Assembly (NCBI RefSeq): GCF_001899075.1
Contig: NZ_MKVA01000003.1
Location: forward strand, 124,001-188,000
DNA: 64,000 nucleotides
Direction of reading: 5' to 3'
DNA from: Devosia sp. 67-54
GTDB lineage: Bacteria > Pseudomonadota > Alphaproteobacteria > Rhizobiales > Devosiaceae
Shown: piece after piece, positions 7,330 to 17,374 of the stretch
Layout of the letters: each line of letters begins with the position of its first letter
Position numbering within the stretch: position 1 is the first letter of the stretch
The notes under the pieces: model-generated
Told to the model about the DNA's origin: nothing
The model's input: the letters and a program-made list of their open reading frames with translations, nothing else
Databases searched by the model: none
Program-made: the position numbers and the translations under genes

Positions 7330-9282
7330 ATGGGCCTGATCCCCGCAGCACGCTGGCTTGGCAGCCTTGCCCTTGCGGTGGCTCGGCAACTGGCGCTGGT
7401 CCTCGCGACGCTGGTGGTATTCGCCGCCCCCGCTTTTGCAGTCGAGGCCATCCAGTCCTTCGACAGCAAGGTGACGCTCGCCGCCGACGGCACCGTCGAC
7501 GTGGTCGAGACCATCGCCGTCAACGCCGAGGGCAGCCAGATCCGCCACGGCATCTATCGCGACATTCCCACCCAGCTCATCAACGACGACAAGTCGCGCC
7601 AGCGCTCCGACCTCGACGTCAAATCGGTGTTCCGCGACGGCAAGCCCGAGCCCTATTCGCTCGAGGGCCTCGGCGCCGGCTTCAAGCGCATCAAGATCGG
7701 CGACGCCGACACCTGGCTCGACGACGGCATCCACACCTACCAGATCCACTACACCATGAGCCGCATGGGGCGCTTCTTCGCCGACCATGACGAGCTCTAC
7801 TGGAACGCCACCGGCAATTACTGGGCCTTCCCCATCCTCAAGGCCACCGCCGAGATCACCCTGCCCGCGGGCGCCAGGATCTCCGGCGTCGTCGGCTACA
7901 CCGGCGTCGCCGGCTCGCCGGAAAAGGCCGTGACCGCCAGCACCGATGGCGGCAATACCGCCAGCTTCGTCGCCCAGCGCGAGCTGCGCGCCGGCGAGGG
8001 CATGAGCGTCGCCGTCGAGTTCCAGAAGGGCATTCTGGTCGAGCCGCAGGGCGCCGCCGCGCTGGCCGACTGGCTGTCGGATCATCGCGAGCTGGTGTTC
8101 CCGCTGCTCGCCGCGCTCATCGTGCTCGGCTACAACCTCTGGGCCTGGAACGCCGTCGGTCGCGATCCGAAAAAGGGCACCATCATCCCGCTGTTTCATC
8201 CGCCCGAGGGGCTCGATCCGGCGCAGGTGCACTACATCTCCGGCATGGGCTTCAAGCAGAACGGCTGGACGGCGCTCACCGCCTCGATCTTCGATCTGGG
8301 CGTCAAGGGCCTCGTCACTATCGACACCGCCGGCAAATCCACCACCATCAACGCCACCAATGCGTCGCCCGCCGCCGCGCTGCCGCCCGGCGAGGGCAGC
8401 GTCTACGAGTTCATCAAGGCGCGCGGCAGCGTCAGCCTCGACAAGACCGACGGCCCGGCGCTCAACACCCGCCGCTCGGCGCTGGTCTCCGAGATCAAGG
8501 GCAAGAGCGGCGAGACCTATTTCAGGAACAACGTCGCCTACACACTGCTCGGCGTCGCCCTGGCGGCGGTGCTGCTGCTCGGCCTGGTCTGGCTCGACGT
8601 CATCGATTTCGGCATGCTCATCGTCGCCGTGATCGTCGCCATCGTGGTGGGCGTCGTCGTCGGCGTCTTCGGCAATCACGGCGGCGGCAGCGTCGTCGGC
8701 CGGGTGTTCCTGATCGTCTGGATCGGCATCGTCGGCTTCAACCTCGCCGGCTCGGCGCTGAGCTTCGTTTCCGGCATGCGCATCGACCTCGGCCTGGTCG
8801 GCGCCGCCTCGATCATCATCGTCGAGATCGTCTTCGCCTTCCTGATGCGCGCGCCCACCGTCGCGGGCCGCAAGCTGATGGACCAGATCGAGGGCTTCAG
8901 GATGTACCTGCAGACCGCCGAGGCCAACCGCCTCAACTACGTCGACAAGGGCGAGCCGCAGATGACCATCAAGCGCTTCGAGTCGATCCTGCCCTTCGCC
9001 ATCGCGCTCGGCGTCGAAAAGCTCTGGTCGCAGCGTTTCGAGGCCGACCTCGCCCGCAACGCCGTCGCCGACGCCACCGGCGGCAGCTACTCGCCGCTCT
9101 GGTACACCGGCGGCGACTGGTCCTCGGGCTCGCGCGGCTTCTCCAGCGCCGTCTCCTCGGTGGCCTCCGGCATGTCCGCCGCCATGATCGCCGCCCAGCC
9201 CTCCTCCTCCAGCGGCTCCGGCTTCTCCGGCGGCGGCGGCTCCGGCGGTGGCGGCGGCGGCGGTGGCGGCGGCGGGTGGTAG
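7330..9282 (+). CDS. DUF2207 domain-containing membrane protein
   Basis: 650 residues. A signal/anchor helix (cleavage near AFA-VEA) precedes an extracytoplasmic beta-rich DUF2207 domain (residues about 40-250, with IQSFDSKVTLAADGTVDVVE and GIYRDIP). Next come a membrane helix near LVFPLLAALIVLGYNLWAW, a cytoplasmic part (RDPKKGTIIPLFHPPEGLDPAQ), further hydrophobic helices, and a C-terminus that is nearly pure Gly/Ser ending in GGGGW. This tail is the hallmark of the family. Function is unknown; the pairing with lemA suggests they work together at the membrane. Start: ATG at 7330, matching the signal sequence. Confidence 0.92.
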   Translation: MGLIPAARWLGSLALAVARQLALVLATLVVFAAPAFAVEAIQSFDSKVTLAADGTVDVVETIAVNAEGSQIRHGIYRDIPTQLINDDKSRQRSDLDVKSVFRDGKPEPYSLEGLGAGFKRIKIGDADTWLDDGIHTYQIHYTMSRMGRFFADHDELYWNATGNYWAFPILKATAEITLPAGARISGVVGYTGVAGSPEKAVTASTDGGNTASFVAQRELRAGEGMSVAVEFQKGILVEPQGAAALADWLSDHRELVFPLLAALIVLGYNLWAWNAVGRDPKKGTIIPLFHPPEGLDPAQVHYISGMGFKQNGWTALTASIFDLGVKGLVTIDTAGKSTTINATNASPAAALPPGEGSVYEFIKARGSVSLDKTDGPALNTRRSALVSEIKGKSGETYFRNNVAYTLLGVALAAVLLLGLVWLDVIDFGMLIVAVIVAIVVGVVVGVFGNHGGGSVVGRVFLIVWIGIVGFNLAGSALSFVSGMRIDLGLVGAASIIIVEIVFAFLMRAPTVAGRKLMDQIEGFRMYLQTAEANRLNYVDKGEPQMTIKRFESILPFAIALGVEKLWSQRFEADLARNAVADATGGSYSPLWYTGGDWSSGSRGFSSAVSSVASGMSAAMIAAQPSSSSGSGFSGGGGSGGGGGGGGGGGW

Positions 9283-9324
9283 AAACTTCTAGAAATTGAC
9301 ATTTTCTTTCTAACTCCCTAAATC
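9280..9324 (+). promoter_or_regulatory. candidate promoter/operator of the vapBC-like pair
   Basis: An unusually AT-rich patch after the Gly-rich gene. TTGACA at 9296-9301 and TAAATC at 9319-9324 are spaced by 17 bases. The -35 is flanked by inverted sequences: TTCTAGAA (9287-9294) is itself palindromic, and TAGAAA (9280-9285) mirrors TTTCTA (9307-9312). The arrangement fits autoregulation by the downstream antitoxin, but this is inference. Confidence 0.45.
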
Positions 9325-9348
9325 TGCTGTTCCACCCGGGAGTGTGAA

Positions 9349-9855
9349 ATGACCACCAGCTACGCCAGACCTGCGGAAGGAACACTGACCCGCCGCGTGT
9401 GGGACATTGCCGACGAGGAAACCAGACGTGAGGGGCGGCTGGCGAGCCGCGCCCGCGTGGTCGAGCGCGTTGTCGCCGAGGGCGGCAATTTCAACACGGC
9501 CAGCACGCAATACCATCATTGGCGCAACGCCCAGGCAGGCGTCCGGGAGGGTACTGCCGGCAACGGCGTGTTTGCGGGCCGGCCGACCCCGGTCCGTCTC
9601 GATGTTGCGGACGCCGGACGTGTACTCTTGCCGGCCGATCTGCGCGCGGCACTCGGGGTGCAGCCGGGCGACCAGCTCTTTGGCGAAATTGTCGACGGGG
9701 AACTTCGACTGATGTCGCGGGACACCAGCGTCCGCAAGGCACAGGAACTGGTCCGGAAATACGTGCCGGACGAGGTTGGCCTTGTAGACGAACTCCTCGC
9801 CGAACGGCATGCCGAAGTTGAGCGAGAGGACGCACAGGCGCGCGAATCCGCCTGA
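9349..9855 (+). CDS. AbrB/MazE-type antitoxin with N-terminal extension
   Basis: 168 residues. Residues 82-122 (PVRLDVADAGRVLLPADLR, then ALGVQPGDQLFGEIVDGELRL) are an AbrB/SpoVT swapped-hairpin DNA-binding domain of the kind found in VapB/MazE antitoxins. About 40 C-terminal residues would bind the toxin. Residues 10-65 form a separate helical region (RRVWDIADEE, then FNTASTQYHHWRNA) that resembles a small helix-turn-helix seen in plasmid or phage proteins and is not part of a minimal VapB. The PIN-domain gene starts one base after its stop, so the two are translationally coupled. Confidence 0.8.
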   Translation: MTTSYARPAEGTLTRRVWDIADEETRREGRLASRARVVERVVAEGGNFNTASTQYHHWRNAQAGVREGTAGNGVFAGRPTPVRLDVADAGRVLLPADLRAALGVQPGDQLFGEIVDGELRLMSRDTSVRKAQELVRKYVPDEVGLVDELLAERHAEVEREDAQARESA

Positions 9856-9856
9856 C

Positions 9857-10237
9857 ATGCGCTTCGTGCTCGATGCATCGGCCGCACTGGCGCTGCTTCA
9901 CGACGAGCCCGGGGCTGGGCATGTCGGGGCTCGCCTGCATGATGCGGGCATCAGTGCCGTCAACCTGATCGAGGTGGGAAGCAAGCTCGTCGACGGGGGA
10001 GTCGATCTGGAAAACGCCCGACGCGCTGTGGCTCTACTCCGTGTCGAGACGGTCGATTTCGATCTCGGGCTGGCCGAAACCGCGATAGCGCTTCGTGCGC
10101 GAACACGGCCCTTCGGTCTGTCGCTCGCCGATCGGGCCTGCCTCGCATTGGCCATACGCGAGAATGCCATCGCCCTCACGGCAGATCGGGCCTGGGCGAA
10201 GCTCGACGTCGGCTGTCGGATCGAGCTCATTCGCTGA
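9857..10237 (+). CDS. vapC: PIN-domain ribonuclease toxin, VapC family
   Basis: 126 residues with all four acidic positions of the PIN active site: D6 (FVLDASA), E39 (NLIEV), D92 (SLADRACL) and D110 (LTADRAW). Such enzymes are Mg-dependent RNases, often cutting tRNA or rRNA when the antitoxin is degraded. The ATG at 9857 follows the antitoxin stop by one base. The pair sits between the DUF2207 gene and glyS. Confidence 0.9.
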   Translation: MRFVLDASAALALLHDEPGAGHVGARLHDAGISAVNLIEVGSKLVDGGVDLENARRAVALLRVETVDFDLGLAETAIALRARTRPFGLSLADRACLALAIRENAIALTADRAWAKLDVGCRIELIR

Positions 10238-10306
10238 TCAGCACACAGGTGGACTTAACGCCCCGCCCTTGCTACCTCGTCCGGGCCCAGAACTCCGGTC
10301 GCCGAC

Positions 10307-12334
10307 ATGCCTGAACTGCTGCTTGAACTGTTCTCCGAGGAAATTCCCGCGCGCTTCCAGCGCCGCGCCGCCGACGACCTGAAGAAGGCCGTCACCGACG
10401 CGCTGGTCGAGGCCGGCCTCCTCTACGAGGGCGCCCGCGCCTTCGTCACGCCGCGGCGCCTGGCGCTCACCGTCACCGGCATTCCGGCGCGCTCGCCCGA
10501 CCTGCGCGAGGAAAAGAAGGGCCCGCGTGTCGGCGCCCCGCAGCCGGCCATCGACGGCTTCCTGCGCGCCGCCGGCCTCGCCTCCCTCGCCGACGCCAAG
10601 ATCGTCTCCGACCCCAAGAAGGGCGACTCCTACGTCGCCGTCGTCGAGAAAAAGGGCGCCGAGGCGGCAAAGCTGCTCGCCGGCATCCTGCCGCGCGTCA
10701 TTGACGGCTTCCCCTGGGCCAAGTCGATGCAATGGGGCCATGGCGGCCTCATTTGGGTGCGGCCCATTCGCGCCATCACCGCCACCTTCGGCGCCGACCA
10801 CGACGAGCCCGCGATCATCCCGTTCCGCGCCGGCAGCGTCGAATCCGGCCAGACCACCTACGGCCACCGCTTCCTCGCGCCCGCCCCCATCCGCGTCCGC
10901 CGCTTCGACGACTACGTGGCGGCGCTGGAGAAGGCCAGGGTCGTGCTCGACCTCGACCGCCGCAAGGACATCATCCGCGCCGACGCCGACAACCTCGCCT
11001 TCGCGCAGGGCCTCAGCGTCATCCACGACGAAGCGCTGCTCGAGGAGGTCGCCGGCCTCGTCGAATGGCCGGTGGTGATGATGGGCTCCTTCGATCCGGC
11101 CTTCCTCGAGGTGCCCGAGGAGGTGATCATCGCCACCATCCGCGCCAACCAGAAATGCTTCTGCGTGCGCGACAGCAAGGGCAAGCTCGCCAACCGCTTC
11201 ATCCTGACGGCCAACAATCTCGCCACCGACAACGGCGTCACCATCGTCGCCGGCAACGAGCGCGTCATCCGCGCCCGCCTCTCCGATGCGAAATTCTTCT
11301 ACGAGACCGACCTGAAGCTGCCGCTCGAGCACGGCCTGCCCAAGCTCGAGGAATCCGTGTTCCACGCCAGGCTCGGAACGCAGTTCCAGCGCGTCGAGCG
11401 GCTGGTGAAGCTCGCCGCCGAAATCGCCCCGAAAGTCGGCGCGAACGTCGACGACGCCAAGCGCGCCGCCATGCTCGCCAAGGCCGACCTCACCACCAGC
11501 ATGGTGGGCGAGTTCCCCGAGCTGCAGGGCGTCATGGGCCGCTACTACGCGCTGAAGCAGGGCGAAAAGCCCGCCGTCGCCAACGCCGTCGCCGACCACT
11601 ACAAGCCGCTCGGCCCCACCGACCGCGTGCCGTCCGAGCCCGTCGCCATCGCCGTGGCGCTCGCCGACAAGCTCGATCTGCTCACCGGCTTCTGGGCCAT
11701 CGACGAAAAGCCCACCGGCTCGCGCGACCCCTTCGCCCTGCGCCGCGCCGCGCTCGGCGTCATCCGCATCGTCATCGACAACCAGTTGAGCTTCCCGCTC
11801 GCCGTCGAGCCCGATCTGCTTGCCTTCTTCCACGACCGCCTGAAGGTGTCGCTGCGCGACGCCGGCGCCCGCCACGACCTCGTCGATGCCGTCATCACCC
11901 GGGACAGCAACGACATTCTGGAAATCACCCGCCGGGTCGAAGCGCTCTCCGCGCTGCTCTCGACCGACGACGGCAAGAACCTCCTCGCCGGCTACAAGCG
12001 CGCCGCCAACATCCTCGCCGCCGAGGAAAAGAAGGACGCCCGCACCTACGAACCCAGGACCGCCGCCCGCGAGGTCTTCACCCTCGAGGCCGAGAACGCG
12101 CTGGTCAGCGCCATCGAATCCGTCGACGCGGCGGCCGCCGCAAAGGTCCGCGCCAACGACTACAAGGGCGCCATCGCGGCGCTGGCAACGCTGCGCGCCC
12201 CGGTCGATACCTTCTTCGAACAAGTCCTCGTCAACGACAAGGACGCCACCGTGCGCGCCAACCGGCTGCACCTGCTCGCCGCCCTGCGCAACACCATGCA
12301 TCTCGTCGCGGATTTCTCGAAGATCGCCGGCTGA
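10307..12334 (+). CDS. glyS: glycine--tRNA ligase beta subunit
   Basis: 675 residues, near the family norm of about 690. It begins [21 protein letters not shown], the conserved beta-subunit N-terminus, and contains GYKRAANIL and the anticodon-binding DALR-like C-terminal region ([22 protein letters not shown]). It partners with GlyQ in the alpha2-beta2 enzyme. An HD-like internal domain ([24 protein letters not shown]) is also recognisable. It is followed by a palindromic repeat unit and convergent genes. Confidence 0.98.
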   Translation: MPELLLELFSEEIPARFQRRAADDLKKAVTDALVEAGLLYEGARAFVTPRRLALTVTGIPARSPDLREEKKGPRVGAPQPAIDGFLRAAGLASLADAKIVSDPKKGDSYVAVVEKKGAEAAKLLAGILPRVIDGFPWAKSMQWGHGGLIWVRPIRAITATFGADHDEPAIIPFRAGSVESGQTTYGHRFLAPAPIRVRRFDDYVAALEKARVVLDLDRRKDIIRADADNLAFAQGLSVIHDEALLEEVAGLVEWPVVMMGSFDPAFLEVPEEVIIATIRANQKCFCVRDSKGKLANRFILTANNLATDNGVTIVAGNERVIRARLSDAKFFYETDLKLPLEHGLPKLEESVFHARLGTQFQRVERLVKLAAEIAPKVGANVDDAKRAAMLAKADLTTSMVGEFPELQGVMGRYYALKQGEKPAVANAVADHYKPLGPTDRVPSEPVAIAVALADKLDLLTGFWAIDEKPTGSRDPFALRRAALGVIRIVIDNQLSFPLAVEPDLLAFFHDRLKVSLRDAGARHDLVDAVITRDSNDILEITRRVEALSALLSTDDGKNLLAGYKRAANILAAEEKKDARTYEPRTAAREVFTLEAENALVSAIESVDAAAAAKVRANDYKGAIAALATLRAPVDTFFEQVLVNDKDATVRANRLHLLAALRNTMHLVADFSKIAG

Positions 12335-12351
12335 CTCCGATATCGCAGTCA

Positions 12352-12395
12352 GGCTCCCCTCCCCCTTGCGGGGAGGGGACGGGGGTGGGGGCCGC
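12352..12395. repeat. GC-rich palindromic repeat, single unit
   Basis: Contains CCCCTCCCCCTTGCGGGGAG then GGGACGGGGGTGGGGG: the same unit as the right half of the 5872-5989 pair, with one or two substitutions. The C-rich and G-rich arms form a hairpin of about 9 bp around TTGC. It lies between the convergent glyS and the small secreted-protein gene. Confidence 0.85.
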
Positions 12396-12404
12396 ACCCA
12401 CCGG

Positions 12405-12725
12405 CTACTGGCAACTCACCTTGCCGCTATCGGTCGAAAACGAGAACGTCGTTCGGCCGGCCTCGGTGCTGAAGCTGCCTTGCCAGTGCGCATCGCCCAG
12501 CGGCCCGCTCAGCGCCTCGACGCTGTTCGAGGCCGAGGCGATCTGCCCGCTGCTGGCCATGCCATCCGCCGCCTGCCACTGATAATCGCCCGCCACCAGC
12601 AGCGACAGCGTCCCCAGCTTGTCCCCGTCGTCTCCGGCGCAGCTGTAAATGCCCGGCGGCGGAAACTGCGCCAGGGCAGGGGCGGTGAGGGCGATGAAGG
12701 CAAAGGCAGCAAGGGCAATGCGCAT
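12405..12725 (-). CDS. small secreted protein of unknown function
   Basis: 106 residues with a clear signal peptide (MRIALAAFAFIALTAPALA, cleavage before QFPPPG). The mature 87-residue protein has two cysteines (YSCAG near its start and VSCQ at the end), probably joined by a disulfide. It consists of alternating polar and hydrophobic strands suggesting a small beta-barrel (YQWQAADG, HWQGSFS, TTFSFSTDSG). No family recognised. It should be periplasmic. Confidence 0.7.
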   Translation of the reverse strand: MRIALAAFAFIALTAPALAQFPPPGIYSCAGDDGDKLGTLSLLVAGDYQWQAADGMASSGQIASASNSVEALSGPLGDAHWQGSFSTEAGRTTFSFSTDSGKVSCQ

Positions 12726-12861
12726 CGGCGGATATTCGCGCTGCCCGCGTTCACGTGCAAATCAACTCGCAGTCGCCGTTCCTCTCCCGGGGAACGGGGA
12801 CCACGCGCAGCGTGGTGGAGGGGGCAGCCACAGCACCGATGCGAGATGACGCACCCAACTG

Positions 12862-13332
12862 CTACACCGGCGGCGTCAGCCTCGCGCCCTTTTTCGGCTT
12901 GAACGGCGCCATCCCCTCATTGGCCAATTGGTCGGCGCGCTCGTTCATCTCGTCGCCATTGTGGCCCTTCACCCAATGCCAGGCGATGGTATGCCGCGCC
13001 ACCGCCGCGTCGAGCGCCTGCCACAGCTCCAGATTCTTCACCGGCTTCTTGTCGGCGGTGCGCCAGCCATTGCGCTTCCAGCCGTGAATCCATTTGGTCA
13101 GCCCGTCCTTGACGTAGACGCTGTCGGTATGGAGCTCCACCTCCACCGGCCGTTTTAGCGCATTGAGCGCCTCGATCGCGGCGGTCAGCTCCATCTGGTT
13201 GTTCGTCGTCAGCGCCGCGCCGCCCTTCAGCTCCTTGATCGTGCCGCCATATTGCAGCACCGCGCCCCAGCCGCCCGGCCCGGGGTTGCCCGAACAGGCG
13301 CCGTCGGTGTGAATGATCACCCGCGCGCTCAC
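12862..13332 (-). CDS. rnhA: ribonuclease HI
   Basis: 156 residues, the standard length. The four catalytic carboxylates are in the same numbered positions as in the E. coli enzyme: D10 ([16 protein letters not shown]), E48 (NNQMELTA), D70 (HTDSVYV) and D134 (NERADQLA), plus H124 in VKGHNG. It removes RNA from RNA-DNA hybrids during replication. The start is GTG at 13332, overlapping the TGA of the upstream acetyltransferase (GTGA), so it is the third gene of an ispH-acetyltransferase-rnhA operon. Confidence 0.97.
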   Translation of the reverse strand: MSARVIIHTDGACSGNPGPGGWGAVLQYGGTIKELKGGAALTTNNQMELTAAIEALNALKRPVEVELHTDSVYVKDGLTKWIHGWKRNGWRTADKKPVKNLELWQALDAAVARHTIAWHWVKGHNGDEMNERADQLANEGMAPFKPKKGARLTPPV

Positions 13333-13847
13333 GCCGCCGCCTCCAGCACATGGAACCGGCACTGCATGCCGTCGACATCGGCCACATGCGTCTCGCGCAT
13401 GCCGATCCGCCTGAGCACCGCCAGCGACGGCGCGTTGCGCACATCGGCAAAGCCGATGAAATGGTCCCAATCGGTCGCGCGGAAAATCCAGTCGCGCAGC
13501 GCGCTCGCGGCTTCGGTGGCGTAGCCATGGCCCTGATGCTCGCGGAACAGCGCATAGCCGATCTCGGGCTCGCCCGTCACCTCGTACACGCCGAAGCCGG
13601 CCCGGCCGAGCAGCACGCCGTCGGCCTTGCGCGTCACCCGCAGCTTGCCCAGCCGCTGCGTTTCGAACAGCTCGATCCAGTGCGCGAGGCTCTGCGCGCA
13701 TGTCTCGCGGCTCCACGCCGCGCCGCTGGCGGTGAAGTAGCGTGAAATCTCCGGGTCGCCATGCAGCCGCACCAGATCGTCGAGCTGCTCGCGCCGCCAG
13801 CCGCTCAGCACCAGCCGTTCGGTCTCGATCAAGGCGAGGTCGGTCAT
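13329..13847 (-). CDS. GNAT acetyltransferase, RimJ/RimL-like
   Basis: 172 residues opening with [22 protein letters not shown], the typical start of Acetyltransf_3 (RimJ/RimL-type) proteins. It continues with [19 protein letters not shown] and the acetyl-CoA loop [18 protein letters not shown]. It probably acetylates a protein N-terminus or small amine; substrate unknown. Its ATG overlaps the ispH stop (ATGA) and its stop overlaps the rnhA start. Confidence 0.9.
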   Translation of the reverse strand: MTDLALIETERLVLSGWRREQLDDLVRLHGDPEISRYFTASGAAWSRETCAQSLAHWIELFETQRLGKLRVTRKADGVLLGRAGFGVYEVTGEPEIGYALFREHQGHGYATEAASALRDWIFRATDWDHFIGFADVRNAPSLAVLRRIGMRETHVADVDGMQCRFHVLEAAA

Positions 13848-14884
13848 GCGGCGGGAGCGGGGGTGGTCCCGCCGGGCACCGTTCCGCGCAACTCGCGCGG
13901 CAGGTTGAACACGATCGTCTCGCGTCCGGCGCCATGCGCGCTGACCTCGATGGCGAAGCGTTCGGCGAACGCTTCGATCACCTCGTCCACCAGCGTCTCG
14001 GGCGCCGACGCGCCGGCGGTGATGCCGAGCGTCGAAATCCCCTCGAACTGCGACCAGTCAATGCGGTCGGCCCGCTCCACCAGCACGGCGCGCGCGCAGC
14101 CGGCGCGGCGCGCCACCTCCACCAGCCGCACCGAGTTCGAGCTTTCCGGCGCGCCCACCACCACCATGGCGTCCACCTGCGGCGCCACCTTCTTCACCGC
14201 CTCCTGGCGGTTGGTGGTGGCGTAGCAGATGTCCTCCTTGTGCGGCAGCGCAATGGCAGGGAAGCGCCGGCGCAGCGTCTCCACGATGGCGCTGGTGTCG
14301 TCGACGCTCAGCGTCGTCTGCGTCACATAGGCCAGCTTGTCGGGGTCGCGCGGCTGAAATGCCTCGGCATCCTCCACCGTCTGCACCAGCGTGATGGCGC
14401 CCTTGGGCAATTGCCCCATGGTGCCGATCACCTCGACGTGTCCGGCATGGCCGATCAGCACGATCTCGCGGCCCTCGTTGAAATGCCGGTTGGCCTCGAT
14501 ATGCACCTTGCTCACCAGCGGGCAGGTGGCATCGAGGAAGAACATGTTGCGCGCCCTGGCGTCCGCCGGCACCGCCTTGGGCACGCCATGCGCCGAAAAC
14601 ACCACCGGCGCGGCCGACGGCGGGATCTCGTCGAGCTCCTCGACGAACACCGCGCCCTTCCGGCGCAGCCCCTCGACCACGTATTTGTTGTGCACGATGG
14701 CGTGTCGCACATACACCGGCGCCCCGTACTTCTCGAGCGCCAGCTCGACGATCTGGATGGCGCGGTCGACGCCGGCGCAGAATCCGCGCGGCGCGCACAG
14801 CGTGATCTGGAGCTTCGGTTTGCCCCCCTCCCCCTTGCGGGGAGGGGCTGGGGGTGGGGGCCGGTGGTTCCCGATGTCCTGCAT
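13844..14884 (-). CDS. ispH: 4-hydroxy-3-methylbut-2-enyl diphosphate reductase
   Basis: Last step of the MEP isoprenoid pathway, making IPP and DMAPP with a [4Fe-4S] cluster. The three cluster cysteines lie in [25 protein letters not shown] and DICYATTN. The conserved core starts at [13 protein letters not shown], but no ATG, GTG or TTG exists in frame between that point and the palindromic repeat just upstream. The usable in-frame starts are ATG at 14884 (chosen) or 14896, so about 25 residues ([16 protein letters not shown] among them) are read from the repeat. Neither ATG has a strong Shine-Dalgarno, so the start is uncertain. The enzyme identity is not. Confidence 0.95.
   Translation of the reverse strand: MQDIGNHRPPPPAPPRKGEGGKPKLQITLCAPRGFCAGVDRAIQIVELALEKYGAPVYVRHAIVHNKYVVEGLRRKGAVFVEELDEIPPSAAPVVFSAHGVPKAVPADARARNMFFLDATCPLVSKVHIEANRHFNEGREIVLIGHAGHVEVIGTMGQLPKGAITLVQTVEDAEAFQPRDPDKLAYVTQTTLSVDDTSAIVETLRRRFPAIALPHKEDICYATTNRQEAVKKVAPQVDAMVVVGAPESSNSVRLVEVARRAGCARAVLVERADRIDWSQFEGISTLGITAGASAPETLVDEVIEAFAERFAIEVSAHGAGRETIVFNLPRELRGTVPGGTTPAPAA
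14822..14862. repeat. GC-rich palindromic repeat unit at the 5' end of ispH
   Basis: CCCCCCTCCCCCTTGCGGGG then AGGGGCTGGGGGTGGGGG; the same unit as at 5948, 12352, 22540 and 27723. Unlike the others it is not between convergent genes but inside the 5' coding region of ispH, where it is read as a Pro/Arg/Lys/Gly-rich segment. Confidence 0.85.
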
Positions 14885-14985
14885 GCCCCAGCACATGCTT
14901 TCGCCGCTTTGCCGAGTCAAGGCCGGTTGCGGGGCAGCAGCGCCGCAGGCACAATGGAAAGCGCGCCAGGACAAGGGGATAGTCG

Positions 14986-17226
14986 GTGAGCCTCGCTCTC
15001 GAAATGTTTGCGATCGCGCCTGCGTCGGGGCCCGCAAACCTCACCGCCCCGCAGCGCCGGCTGCTGACCGGCAAGGCCCGCTGGATTCGCGCCGTGTTCG
15101 AGGCGGGGGTGCCCACCGTCCCCACCATCGTCGTGACCCGCGCCGCCTGGGAGGCGCTGCAGGCCGAGCGCCAGCAGCGTGCCGACCGCCTGCGGGCGCA
15201 TTGGGTGGCGACGCTGTTCCGCCTCGTCGGCCCCGACGGCAGGCCGCCGCTGCTGGCCGTGCGCACCGCCGCCGACGGCCCGCGCCCCGGCCTCATGCCG
15301 GCGCGCACCGGCCTTCCGGCGCCCGCCAGCGAGGCCGAGGCCGTCGACCTGCGCGCGCCGCTCGGCCGCGCCATCGCCACCGCCTTCGACTCCTACCCCG
15401 GCGCCGCCGACTCCATCGTCCTCGTGCAGGCCATGGCACCCGGCGAGATCGTGCAGTTCATGTCGCGCGACGCCGCGACCGGCGCCATGGGGCCGGCGCC
15501 GCTGCAGAACGGCGATATCCCGCTGGCGCCCGACGCCGCGCGCCTGTGCGAGGTCGTCGACCGCGCCGCCGGCCGGCACATGGGCATCACCGCCGCCATC
15601 GAGGCCGGCACGCTGTCCTTCCTCTCGGCCCGGCCTTATCCGGCGAGCGCCTCCGCCGAGCTTGAGGCGGCGACCGACCGCGTCGAGCGCGGCACCTGGA
15701 GCGAGCAGCAGGCGGTGGCGAGCGTCAGCCCCGACCGCCTGCAATCGCTGCTGCATCCCAGTCTTCGCGGCGGCCATGGCGATCCTGTCGCGACGGGCCT
15801 CGGCGTCTCGCCCGGCGCCGCGCATGGCGGCATCGTCTTCACCGCCGAGGACGCCGCGCGCTGGAAGGCGAGGGGCCGTCACGTCATCCTCGTCGTCAAC
15901 GAAACCGGCCCCGCCGACATCGACGGCATGCGGGCGGCAACCGGCATCCTCACCGCCCGTGGCGGCATGACCAGCCATGCCGGCGTCATCGCCCGCATCA
16001 CCGGCAAGCCCTGCGTCGCCGGCGTGCGCAACCTCAGCGTCGATCCGGTGGCGATGACCGCGCGCATCGGCGACACCGTGCTGCGCGGCGGCGACCGCAT
16101 CACCATCGACGGCAGCGACGGCAGCGTCTATCTGGGCGCCCTGCCGCTCAGCCAGCCCCATATCGGCGGCGCGTTGGGCGAGCTGCTCGGCTGGTCCGAC
16201 GCCACCCGCAGCATCGAGGTGCGCACCAACGCCGAAACGCTGGAGGCCACCAGCACCGCGCTCAGCTTCGGCGCCGAGGGCATCGGCCTTGCCCGCTCCG
16301 AGCACATGTTCTTTTCGCGCGAGCGGCTGGTGGCGCTGCGCCGCCTGATCCTCAGCCAGGACGAGGCCGACCGCCGCGCCGCGCTCAACGGCCTCGTCGA
16401 TTTCCAGACCGGCGACTACTCCGCCATCTTCTCGCTCATGGCCGGCCGCCCGGTGACGGTGCGCCTGTTCGATCCGCCGCTGCACGAATTTCTGCCGCGC
16501 ACCGAGGAGGAGATCGACGAGACCGCGAAATCCCTCGGCCTCGAGCTGCGCGCCCTGAAGCAGCGGCTCGAGCGCATCTCCGAGATCAACCCGATGCTCG
16601 GCCATCGCGGCATCCGCCTTGCCGTGACCTATCCCGAAATCCTCGAAATGCAGGTGCAGGCGCTGCTGGCCGGGGTGCGCGCCGCCATGAAGACCGGCGC
16701 CGAGCCGGTGACGCTTGAGATCATGGTGCCCTTCGTCTCCACCGCGCACGAGGTGCTGTGGGTGCGCGAGCGGGTGATGGATCTGCTCGACGCCGCCAAC
16801 CTGCCGCGCTCGACCCGCGAGCGCTTCGCCTTCGGCACCATGATCGAGCTGCCGCGTGCCGCGCTGCGCGCCGCCGACATCGCCCGCCACGTCGATTTCT
16901 TCTCCTTCGGCACCAACGATCTGACGCAGACCACCTACGGCATCAGCCGCGACGACGCCCCGGCCTTCCTCGCCGCCTATCAGCGCATGGGGCTGTTCGA
17001 GCTCGATCCGTTCGTCACCCTCGACCAGAAGGGCGTCGGCGAGCTCATCTCGCTCGCCATCGCCCGCGGCCGCCAGGCCAATCCGGCGCTCCGGATCGGC
17101 ATCTGCGGCGAGCACGCCGGCGATCCGGCCTCGCTTGCCTTCTTCGCCAGGCTCGGCGTCGACTATGTGAGCTGCTCGCCCTATCGCGTGCCCATCGCCC
17201 GCCTCGCCCTCGCGCAGGCCGCCTGA
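14986..17226 (+). CDS. pyruvate phosphate dikinase-like PEP-utilising protein with degenerate N-terminus
   Basis: 746 residues against about 880 for pyruvate phosphate dikinase. The swivelling domain ([15 protein letters not shown], phosphorylated His at 331) and the C-terminal PEP/pyruvate TIM barrel ([39 protein letters not shown], and catalytic Cys 730 in YVSCSPYR) are intact. The N-terminal ATP-grasp region is short and eroded: [19 protein letters not shown] replaces the usual SVRSGA-x-x-MPGMMDT, and SRDAATGA replaces the TRNPxTGE loop. It may transfer phosphate between PEP and its own His without nucleotide, or with another partner; this is inference. GTG start at 14986 with AAGGGGA upstream; divergent from ispH. 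Confidence 0.85.
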   Translation: MSLALEMFAIAPASGPANLTAPQRRLLTGKARWIRAVFEAGVPTVPTIVVTRAAWEALQAERQQRADRLRAHWVATLFRLVGPDGRPPLLAVRTAADGPRPGLMPARTGLPAPASEAEAVDLRAPLGRAIATAFDSYPGAADSIVLVQAMAPGEIVQFMSRDAATGAMGPAPLQNGDIPLAPDAARLCEVVDRAAGRHMGITAAIEAGTLSFLSARPYPASASAELEAATDRVERGTWSEQQAVASVSPDRLQSLLHPSLRGGHGDPVATGLGVSPGAAHGGIVFTAEDAARWKARGRHVILVVNETGPADIDGMRAATGILTARGGMTSHAGVIARITGKPCVAGVRNLSVDPVAMTARIGDTVLRGGDRITIDGSDGSVYLGALPLSQPHIGGALGELLGWSDATRSIEVRTNAETLEATSTALSFGAEGIGLARSEHMFFSRERLVALRRLILSQDEADRRAALNGLVDFQTGDYSAIFSLMAGRPVTVRLFDPPLHEFLPRTEEEIDETAKSLGLELRALKQRLERISEINPMLGHRGIRLAVTYPEILEMQVQALLAGVRAAMKTGAEPVTLEIMVPFVSTAHEVLWVRERVMDLLDAANLPRSTRERFAFGTMIELPRAALRAADIARHVDFFSFGTNDLTQTTYGISRDDAPAFLAAYQRMGLFELDPFVTLDQKGVGELISLAIARGRQANPALRIGICGEHAGDPASLAFFARLGVDYVSCSPYRVPIARLALAQAA

Positions 17227-17374
17227 GTTAACCACGCCTCGCAATCTGCACTGCCCCCGCCGGGCGGTTTACCTGCCGATAACCCTAATCCCGCATGATC
17301 CGGGTCGTCGGCATTTAAGCAACATTTGCCGAAGCGTCGTTTGTTGTGGCGTTGCGTGAGTAGTACCGCGTTCG

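Noticed and set aside
10238-12397. 719-residue frame antisense to glyS
   Set aside because: glyS on the plus strand is unambiguous; the antisense frame is repetitive Gly/Asp/Val-rich sequence with no domain.
12862-13935. RNase HI with a 200-residue N-terminal extension
   Set aside because: The extension is the acetyltransferase gene read in a wrong frame; GTG at 13332 gives a standard-length enzyme overlapping the upstream stop.
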